DNA of 64,000 nucleotides, taken from assembly GCA_963680875.1 (NCBI GenBank), contig OY804579.1, positions 55,813,718 to 55,877,717 on the forward strand. Direction: 5' to 3'. The first letter of the stretch is position 1. The number at the start of each line of letters is the position of its first letter. This DNA is from Bathymodiolus brooksi (Eukaryota > Mollusca > Bivalvia > Mytilida > Modiolidae). A program made the translations under genes and the position numbers. Positions 57,473 through 64,000 of this stretch are shown piece after piece. The notes under the pieces were generated by a model. That model saw nothing but the letters and a program-made list of their open reading frames with translations, was not told the origin of the DNA and made no database searches.

Positions 57473-60400
57473 TGGATTGTTTTTTGTTTAATGACCGCGA
57501 AAGAGGTCAGCTTTCAAAAATGTTACATCTATGTCTGTGTCGTGAGTTCAGTGTGCATTATATTTGAATAACCAACTCAGTAGTATCTAGAGGAGTTCGC
57601 ATTCCTCAATTTTGCCATTTTCTGTTTGGTGTTTTGTCGACCATTGTTGGTTTTTATCAATTTTTCTTTTGGCCAATATATTGTTTTTCCTTTGATGTAT
57701 GGCTTCTGATTACATTTTTGTATCTTCAAACATTTTTTACTTTTCCAATATATCTCACACAAAGATCAAACTCAACTTCCATTGTTACAATTTTAGTTGT
57801 CAAGTTTACCTTGTCATGTTGAGAACAAGTAACATTTACATGAGATGTTGGTTATTTCTGCTGTGTAATAGACCAACGCTTGGTTAGATATTTATAATAC
57901 TAGCTCACTGACACAACAGACAATGGATAGACAAGTTGTTTTACTCTAGCACATTATCCCTGTTTCCAGCCAGCCAGCTTTTGCTCGCCCCTTAATGTTG
58001 CGTGCTAATCAGAGAAGTAGCAAATATAAATTTTATAGTCTTTAGTTGAACTCGAGTCTCGAGTCTTGAACCTACGACTACCACACCCGAGGCAAGTACG
58101 ATACCGCGTGCGATAGTGATCGTATATTCGATCTCGATCAAGCTCAACCAAATTCAACAAAATTGGTATTTGCCCGCTAAACACGCATGTTAGAAGCAAG
58201 AGCAAAGACTGGATGGATTGGAGTCAAGATAATAGGTACAAATAAAGTGACATGTCTTTCTGTGAACGGTTGTTTTGGTGAGCTAGCACTACTAAATCCA
58301 AATTAGGCGAGATGGTCTAGGAAACAGCAGAAATCAACATCTCATGTTAAAGTATCTTGTTCTCGCCATAATATGGCTGAGAAAATTCTCAGTTGGCATC
58401 AATAAACAATCAATCATTTGGTATGTATAATACATAAACTTATTTTTAAGACGACCTTTGTTATAGGGCTATAGCTATATGATAACATTATGTAAGCATA
58501 TAATTTTAACTCGTTATAAAAAAAATCATAGTACGTACCTGATAAAGGTTATTCTGAATGTACCTGATAAAGGTTATTCTGAGCGTACTTGATAAAGGTT
58601 ATTCTGAGCGTACCTGATAAAGGTTATTCTGAATGTACCTGATAAAGGTTATTCTGAAAGTACCTGATAAAGGTTATTCTGAACGTACCTGATAAAGGTT
58701 ATTCTGAGCGTACCTGATAAAGGTTATTCTGAGCGTACCTGATAAAGGTTATTCTGAACGTACCTGATAAAGGTTATTCTGAACGTACCTGATAAAGGTT
58801 ATTCTGAGCGTACCTGATAAAGGTTATTGCAGAAACTCGTCGTGCGCACTAAATTTGATATCTACGTTTTTATTTTGATAAATATAGGGTTTTATCTCAT
58901 TATAGCATAACTTGATTAAAGAATAGAAGATAGCCCGGTCCTTTAATTTTACGGTCCACTATATTCATGATGTAATTTCACTGAATAAATGAAAGCTTAG
59001 TGACTATGTTGATCGCATCTATCTAATTGAATTTGAAATAAAGGATACTATAAATACAGCTAGGTTTATTATTAGTGGTTAAGTTGAAGTAATCACTTCA
59101 ATTGTGTTTGCCATCATGATTTGATTAACCGATATGGAATGTCTTTGTCTATAGGAGGTCTATCTTTATAATTATAATAATTAAATAATTACCCAATTAC
59201 AACTTTTACATTTATCTTCAGAGAAAACAGACAGTTTTGACGATTTACATACCGTAGTTCTTAAAGAAAATTTGGAGCAGATGGTCAAAGATATTGACCT
59301 CGAAAACACGGATCTGTTGGATGACCTTCTGACGGGCGAGTGCTTAACAAGTGATGAAGCCGCTGAAATAATACGCAAACCTGAAAGGAGAGATCAAATT
59401 CGTAAACTCATTCTACATCTACGAAGGAAAAGTGGGAAGAAATTCACTGTATTTCTAGAAAAACTTCAGAAAACGTCAAACTATCCACACATAGCTAAAA
59501 ACTTGATGGAATCCTACAACAGGAAAAACACCGAATTTTCCAAGTCTACTCCAGACCCTAGATGTCTGGTGTGTATCTTAAAACAAGATGTTCTAGTAAA
59601 AGATGTTATGGATAAAATATACAGTAAAGGACTTGTGTCTACAGAAACATTTGAATTGACATTAGATGTCGTGGAAAGCGACAATGGTATGATCTGGGAT
59701 ATGATCCTTACTCAAATAAAGTGTTCGGGTGATCATCGAAAAGCGCGACAGATCTTACAGGAAGCCTTAGCAAAAAAGTATGAGCATATTTCTGCAAGAA
59801 TTAACACAATTTGTTTCCCAGAAATGATATGCAGATGTCGAAATCCAAACCAAAATCTGTTCGTGCATGCCAGTTTAAAGTCTGATAGTACCGGGAGTTT
59901 GGGTGACATCAGCACCACTTCTACACGTAAGACATACGGTACAAATGTTCCAGAAGGCCAACGTTCTAAAGGAAGTTTATCCATTCGTTCAGAAAACAGT
60001 GAAAACTCTACGAATATTGACTATACAAATATTCCAAGCACAGTGACATGGCTTGAATCAATCCCACATGACCTAAGTCCAAATGATGATAACGAAGCAA
60101 CCTCGGCAGATAATATTTTGGCGGACATAGTCAATGATGGTGTGTCCGTTTTATCTACAGACATTGATTCAGTCAGTAGAACAGGTCCTTTAGATGATAA
60201 CATGGATGAGAACATCAGTAATAACACGAACGTTTGTCAAGTAAAAGATATGCGAAATGAAGATCAAACTAGTTCCGTTCAATTAAATAACGAAAGCAAC
60301 AGATATCCAGTATCTTACGCTAGCGTTGTGTCCCGTAAGTCAAACAATTCTAAACATGTGGCAAAGGAACGAATTCCGATTAAGAACAAATGCTCCACAC

Positions 60401-60909
60401 CAGAATATAGCCGTATGAAAAGCTTTTCATTTGGTGGTTCTCAACATTCAAAATATTTAAAAGGACAGAAATCAATAGAAAGCCTTAGTGAGATTGGAAC
60501 TATGTACTTATCTAAATCACAGACAGAAAATTCATCTACCGTAGAAAGCAGAGTGCAAGACGACTTACCACAAGCAATAAGCAAGACTTTTAATAAAAAA
60601 CGAATCAAACATAGCACACCACCAATAGAACAAACTGACAGTAAACATTGCCCAATGGTATTAAATTCAAATAGTTCTGACCGTAGTAAAATTTTTGAAC
60701 AAGTGTTCTTTGAAGAACAGAAAAAAATACATGGAGACTTTACTAAAGAAAAAGTGAAAAATACTGGTACAAATCATTCAAATTTAGACCAAGCCAAACA
60801 TTGTTTAGTAACAAAACATGAAGAAAACAATGCTAGCAAATGTATAAAAGAACCAAATACAAATGCAAAGAAGAGAGAAAGGAAGAAGAAAAAGAAACAT
60901 CATAAATAA
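49263..60909 (+). CDS. CARD-containing adaptor-like protein, three exons, 620 residues
   Basis: Exon 1 49263-49304 ([14 protein letters not shown], phase 0), exon 2 49515-49647 (133 nt, phase 1), exon 3 59222-60909. Donors GTAAGT and GTAAGC and acceptors TTTCAG and CTTCAG join without a frame break. Residues 15-45 ([20 protein letters not shown]..) form a likely coiled coil. Residues ~66-155 form a CARD-like helical domain ([19 protein letters not shown], then [20 protein letters not shown]). A second death-fold-like segment covers ~168-250. The long tail is Ser/Asn/Lys-rich. CARD proteins assemble immune or apoptotic signalling complexes in the cytosol. No helicase, kinase, NACHT or membrane segment is seen, so an adaptor role is likely. 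Intron 2 (9.6 kb) holds transposon copy B. The exact orthologue is not recognised. Confidence 0.8.
50054..53317 (+). CDS. Spliced acidic-protein gene of transposon copy B
   Basis: Exon 1 50054-50175 ([27 protein letters not shown]), exon 2 52003-52107 ([20 protein letters not shown]..), exon 3 52591-52681 ([30 protein letters not shown]). Phases 2, 2 and 0 fit GT-AG sites and the reading stays open. Joining exon 3 to the acceptor at 53284 gives [10 protein letters not shown] and a stop at 53315-53317, for a 116-residue product. However, the longer coding-like frame at 53285-53570 is in another phase, so a missing exon or different splice is likely. Acidic cluster DDSDDEDFE. Function unknown; probably a transposon-encoded protein. 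Confidence 0.45.
51556..51775. repeat. Single GACGGACGG-type repeat unit (inverted relative to copy A)
   Basis: Complement of one unit of the 43365-44015 tandem, with TAACGCTACCGTCCGTCCGT at its left. Confidence 0.8.
53285..53570 (+). CDS. Coding-like last exon of transposon copy B, unknown domain
   Basis: After TACTTCAG the frame (A)TGG CAG reads [40 protein letters not shown], then [20 protein letters not shown] and [11 protein letters not shown].., ending TAA at 53570 with AATAAA directly after. Amino-acid composition and conservation with copy A before its nonsense mutation favour real coding. I do not recognise the family; it may be the C-terminus of the element's own protein. The phase does not match exon 3 at 52681, so at least one exon is unaccounted for. 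Confidence 0.5.
54243..54370 (-). mobile_element. Truncated SINE, counterpart of 40760-40905
   Basis: Reads TTTTGGTGTTTCAGCAATAT and ATTTCAGCTATATCATGGCG on plus, the complement of the SINE tail. Confidence 0.85.
54410..54672 (-). pseudogene. P2RX7_C-like exon of transposon copy B, frameshifted
   Basis: The same acceptor (TTTATTACAG) and exon as 40454-40708. The fourth codon region reads GATGGATTG against GATCCGATTG in copy A, a one-base loss that breaks the frame from the splice site. Further changes: Cys to Phe in NRFAAYRQ, and loss of the TGA stop, so the open part runs three residues longer (RFN). Confidence 0.65.
55190..55535. repeat. GACGGACGG/CGGGGGTATA repeat, counterpart of 39680-40015
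   Basis: Complementary to the copy A repeat, starting TATACCCCCGCTGCCCGAAG and containing CTGTCCGTCCGTCCTTCC. Confidence 0.75.
55863..56544. mobile_element. 682-bp hAT-like element nested in transposon copy B
   Basis: Copy A shows the empty site (complement GTCGGTAAACTGGCTAAA). In copy B GTAAAACT is duplicated at 55855-55862 and 56545-56552 around the insert. Ends TAGCTGCAATAAT and (complement) TAGTTCTAATAAT are imperfect TIRs. The 8-bp TSD and TAG ends fit hAT. The interior has a perfect 35-bp-arm hairpin and no transposase. Confidence 0.85.
56155..56231. repeat. Perfect 35-bp-arm hairpin
   Basis: CCAATCGTAACTACTCGGCC..GCTACCCTG pairs exactly with its complement across the 7-nt loop TTATTTG. 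It lies inside the hAT-like insert and is more GC-rich than the surroundings. Confidence 0.93.
57424..57471. repeat. Compound (CA)n(GA)n microsatellite
   Basis: A CA run is followed directly by a longer GA run. Confidence 0.95.
58535..58828. repeat. 25-bp tandem repeat, 12 copies
   Basis: Unit GTACCTGATAAAGGTTATTC followed by TGAGC/TGAAC/TGAAT. It is an expansion of one segment of a dispersed repeat: single copies occur at 25740 (GAGCGTACCGGATGAAGG) and, inverted, near 34750, followed by the same AGAAACGC..TTGCGC text that ends this array. Confidence 0.95.
59222..60909 (+). CDS. Exon 3 of the CARD gene: CARD, second death-fold-like region and basic tail
   Basis: The acceptor TTTATCTTCAG ends at 59221. 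The exon opens (C)AG AAA ACA ([20 protein letters not shown]) and runs 561 codons to TAA at 60907-60909. The CARD occupies roughly the first 100 codons. The second domain spans [20 protein letters not shown] to [16 protein letters not shown]. The remaining ~370 residues are hydrophilic and Ser/Asn-rich with low predicted order. The protein ends [13 protein letters not shown], a possible nuclear or nucleolar targeting or RNA-binding tail. Layout (short coiled coil, CARD, disordered Ser-rich tail) recalls BCL10-like adaptors, but I do not claim orthology. Confidence 0.85.
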
Positions 60910-60954
60910 CTTTTTTACCTATGCATAATGAGGCAGGGTGTCTTCTTACTTTTT

Positions 60955-60960
60955 AATAAA
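60955..60960 (+). terminator. Polyadenylation signal of the CARD gene
   Basis: AATAAA 46 bp after the stop codon; a second AATAAA lies near 61019. Confidence 0.6.
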
Positions 60961-61879
60961 CATGAGTTTTTCACAATGATTATTACATATATTTAATTTA
61001 ATTTGTTAGCTAAATGTAAAATAAAGTAAAATCATTTCGGGTTTGAACTTATGCGCTATGCTAAAACTTACGCGTTATCTATTCCTTACATATCTTCGTA
61101 TTTGGAAATATTAAAATATGAACAACTCGACGTTTTATTTTTTTAAAGAAAATTCACTTTTTGTCCTTAAGGGCTGAAAAAAACGATTACTTTTTTTTAA
61201 TGTACTTGTTTGAAAATTTGGAACAAAGAACAAAATATCTTTCTTGGGGGTGGGGTTTACCCCCGTTTTAAAAGACAACAAAGTGGCAGTAAACAGTAGC
61301 AAATTGCGATATTTTTGCTGTTCATTTTAATGTATCTTTCTACCTGTTACTCCTAAATCATGCTTATCTATTCGTCAGAAAGTTGTTTTTCTTCACATTT
61401 GTATCACTATCCATGACTTTGTAATACGTGTTCAAATTGGCCCATCTTGTGGGAAAACTATAGTGTCTGTTTTATTTTGTAGACTTCAGCTTTCAAAAGA
61501 TGGCAAATATAAGAAAAATTAATTGGCAGCTGAATATGAAATGATTTAATTGGTTGAATGACTCTATCTTAACGTCAAATGAATAATATTTCAGTTTTAT
61601 TCATGAGAACGCGTGTACAAATATACTGTCTAATTGCCTTGCTATTAACCTGACGAGAGCCTATATGGATGGTGTTTTCAAGGTTGTATTTGTAAACTAT
61701 TTATGTGATCTCTGGCAAAATGATGACGGAATTTGTAAGATACATATTTTGTTTCTTGTTGATAACTTCAGCATCTGGGAAATAAATTATATACACACAA
61801 TTACACTTAAAACGACAAAGTCTATTGACAGAAGTAAAGCGCTGTTCCTTTACTTTAATCTGTATATAGGTGTGTACTT

Positions 61880-62120
61880 AGAAGAGTTTGAAGATTTCAA
61901 AGGGAGGTAATCAGAATCGTATATCGAAGAAGAACACAATGGCCAAAAGAAAAAGGTACAAAAGGACAAACAACGATCTACAAAACATACACATAAAACT
62001 AAAGATCGAGTAACACGAACCACACTAAGACCTGGGGGATTCAGGTGCTCCGGAAGGGTAAGCAGTTCCTGCTCCACTAGTGACACCCGTCGTGTGTTAA
62101 TCTAGTTACAAACCCGATGA
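61880..62120 (-). repeat. Mussel-type dispersed repeat
   Basis: GAAGAGTTTGAAGATTTCAA to CCACTAGTGACACCCGTCGT, the same family as the reverse copies in the esterase introns, here outside that locus. The rest of 60961-62633 shows no gene. Confidence 0.75.
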
Positions 62121-62376
62121 ATGAGGAAAGGACAGGGAGGTGTTTCCGACAAATGGAACATATCGGTGGTCATTTATCTCTGTGATGTTCGTTAACATTC
62201 GTATCCTTTCTGACTAAGTAAAAGGAGGTGATTGCTCGGATCGGACAAAAAGGGACAATTTTGCCTAACAACCACTCCTAAAATCCTATTAAACCAACGG
62301 TGAACTCAGGTGCTCCTGTAGTGTTAGTAGTTCTTTCTCCACATGTGACACCAGTTGTGTTACTGTTAAACGCCAT

Positions 62377-62526
62377 GAACATCATCTGATATGGAAATCA
62401 CCAACAGTATACTTCAATATATACTGTAGCTGTAAGGAGAATGTTTGGTCATGAACATCATCTGATATGGAAATCACCAACAGTATACTTCAATATATAC
62501 TGTAGCTGTAAGGAGAATGTTTGGTT
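62377..62526. repeat. Two tandem copies of a ~75-bp unit
   Basis: CATGAACATCATCTGATATG.. through GTAAGGAGAATGTTTGGT is repeated directly with no visible difference. Confidence 0.95.
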
Positions 62527-62633
62527 TGTTGCTGTATAGGGCATAGTTTTAGTTTGTAGAGAGGATACTATTTTTAACATTTCATTGAGAATGGGCTTTA
62601 TACTCCCTTAACATTACTTTCACAGTGGGATAG

Positions 62634-62843
62634 GAAAGGATTTTATTTTGGGGTAAACATTTCTACAATATCCCCGATTATAAACATTACATAAACAAAG
62701 CTATAGATATTTTAATCGACAGCAATTTCTGTGGAGCCATTGATGCATTCGAATCAATTAAACAACAGTATCATTTGGATAAATTCAATAATTTAGCCAG
62801 TGAATTGTCAATAATATCAGGTATATTTTGTGACAACATGTAA
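62634..62843 (+). CDS. Possible exon of unknown gene (no start codon)
   Basis: Open from just after TAG (62631-62633, which could be the AG of an acceptor) to TAA at 62841-62843. It reads ERILFWGKHFYNIPDYKHYI then NKAIDILIDSNFCGAIDAFE and QYHLDKFNNLASELSIIS. Composition is protein-like, with amphipathic helical character. A donor (ATATCAG|GTATAT) lies at 62820, but its phase does not join to the gelsolin exon at 62940. Identity unknown. Confidence 0.3.
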   Translation, partial: ERILFWGKHFYNIPDYKHYINKAIDILIDSNFCGAIDAFESIKQQYHLDKFNNLASELSIISGIFCDNM

Positions 62844-62939
62844 CATGTGGTTTCTAATTTTATTTTGTATATTGATTGTGACATGATGCCCTTAAAATTC
62901 GTAGAACTGTGTTTTGTATTGATTCCTCTAAGCATGTAG

Positions 62940-63014
62940 AACGGAATGGAGACAGTGGATAAAGTTTTCCTTAATTCTGGACAAGGTGCTGGCTTGGAAA
63001 TCTGGAGAATAGAG
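62940..63014 (+). CDS. Gelsolin/villin-family gene, early exon
   Basis: Reads NGMETVDKVFLNSGQGAGLE then IWRIE, phase 0, donor GAG|GTAAGA. The GLEIWRIE motif marks the start of the first gelsolin repeat, which binds and severs or caps actin under calcium control. The acceptor is AGCATGTAG; either an upstream exon supplies the N-terminus or the internal ATG is used. The gene runs off the right edge. Confidence 0.8.
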
Positions 63015-63032
63015 GTAAGATTGATTGATTGA

Positions 63033-63085
63033 TGAATTGGTGTTTAACGCCAACTAAAGCAATATTTCAGCTGTATCATGGCGTG
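63033..63085 (-). mobile_element. SINE 3' tail fragment
   Basis: GGTGTTTAACGCCAACTAAA and CAATATTTCAGCTGTATCAT, the complement of the conserved SINE core, in the gelsolin-like intron. Confidence 0.7.
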
Positions 63086-63511
63086 AACAAATTTTATGTT
63101 ACCTTAGACACGTAGAAGACCCTAAGAAATAAAACATACTTGTCTATAAAACAAACGGGTCATATTTACAAATAAAAGAAACTTTAAAAGGATAAAACCA
63201 TATATTTAGAACGTATGTTACTCAACTATATTTTTATATATCAATTTGAACATTGTTCAGTGCAAATTGATAAATCTCGTAAAAAGTACATACAATTTAA
63301 TATTCTTTAGAAATCTTCATGCTTCATAGTATTGTGTGACAAGGTTTTATATCGTATGTGTTTTATAGCTGAGTAGATATTTTGTGACTAGCGTTTTAAG
63401 CGATTGGTAATTGTTCAGACATATAACTAGGCTACATCCGATTAATATTACTATGATAAATAAGATAAGAAAACGCACATGTTAGTGGACATATAAGAAG
63501 AAAAACAACAA

Positions 63512-63668
63512 ATGCCATGCTGTCAGAACAATTCCATGCTGTCAGAACACTGTCAGAACAATTCCATGCTGTCAGAACACTGTCAGAACAATTCCATGCT
63601 GTCAGAACACTGTCAGAACAATTCCATGCTGTCAGAACACTGTCAGAACAATTCCATGCTGTCAGAAC
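63512..63668. repeat. 30-bp minisatellite in the gelsolin-like intron
   Basis: About five copies of ATGCTGTCAGAACACTGTCA followed by GAACAATTCC. The unit is itself a duplication of CTGTCAGAACA. Its open frame is a by-product of the 30-bp period. Confidence 0.95.
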
Positions 63669-63773
63669 AATTCCAAAACCAAAATCAAAATCATAGAAAG
63701 AGGAAAAATCGGTAGAGAAAGGATGTACATCGTTCTATAATAACATAATAGGACGTATTATTTTATCTAACAG

Positions 63774-63848
63774 AAAATGAAAGTCGTTCCACAAGATCCC
63801 AAAAGTTATGGAGAATTCTACACTGGCGATTCATATATAATATTACAC
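63774..63848 (+). CDS. Gelsolin/villin-family gene, next exon
   Basis: The acceptor TTATCTAACAG precedes KMKVVPQDPKSYGEFYTGDS then YIILH, with donor CAC|GTGCGTATG. The YG.FY.GDSYI.L motif is diagnostic of gelsolin repeats and follows GLEIWRIE directly, in phase 0, as expected. The partial gene continues beyond 64000. Confidence 0.85.
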
Positions 63849-64000
63849 GTGCGTATGTTGGTTTGTTATATTTCATTTATATTTTCTTTAAATCTCATAA
63901 TTACCATTTACAGTAATGACGCCTTTCAAAAAAAAAAACATTCCTGTGATGGCATAGGACCTATTATTGTTCATTATTATACTTCGTGTAAGTTTCTGTA

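Larger units (their letters stand above)
57133..59221. other. Rest of CARD intron 2
   Basis: Contains (CA)n/(GA)n at 57424-57471, a mussel-type repeat fragment near 57585-57740 (TTTTGGCCAATATATTG, GGCTTCTGATTACATTTTTG) and a 25-bp tandem array. No gene seen. Confidence 0.6.

Overview
The window is invertebrate nuclear DNA, AT-rich, with GT-AG introns, tRNA-derived SINEs ending in the GTGGCGTTAAACACC core, and many short dispersed repeats. The SINE core and the recurring repeat read as CCACTAGTGACACCCGTCGT suggest a bivalve mollusc, probably a mytilid mussel. This is inferred from remembered repeat families, not from a search.

Region 1 (1 to about 36.7 kb, minus strand): a tandem array of carboxylesterase/cholinesterase-fold exons. 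Seven domain-sized exons, D1 to D7 in transcription order, lie at 34603-33135, 28964-27387, 25292-23715, 20331-18754, 15376-13799, 4349-2736 and 949-1 (cut by the window edge). Only D1 has an ATG and a signal peptide. Each later exon starts with the last ~40 residues of the preceding esterase domain, then a ~20-residue linker, then most of the next domain. All inner exons are open, divisible by 3 and bounded by phase-2 introns. The simplest reading is one secreted protein of at least seven esterase domains. D3, D4 and D5 and their introns are nearly identical ~5 kb units. The introns hold minisatellites, a 4 kb TA-flanked TIR element with a decayed DUF4806 gene, a hAT-like hairpin MITE, SINEs and an insertion with an endonuclease fragment.

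Region 2 (36.8-57.1 kb): transposon-rich. Two ~7 kb copies of one TTAA-flanked TIR element (38776-45773 and 49713-57132) lie in inverted orientation around a 3.9 kb spacer. Each carries an exon resembling the P2X7-receptor intracellular (P2RX7_C) domain and a second, convergent multi-exon gene. The copies are differently damaged.

Region 3 (49.2-61 kb, plus strand): a three-exon gene for a 620-residue CARD protein. Its promoter and exons 1-2 lie in the spacer between the inverted transposons. One transposon copy sits in its intron 2, and exon 3 is at 59222-60909. A consensus kappa-B motif lies about 70 bp upstream of the ATG, as expected for an innate immune adaptor.

Region 4 (61-64 kb): a short open exon-like stretch of unknown identity and the first recognisable exons of a gelsolin/villin-family gene that runs off the right edge.
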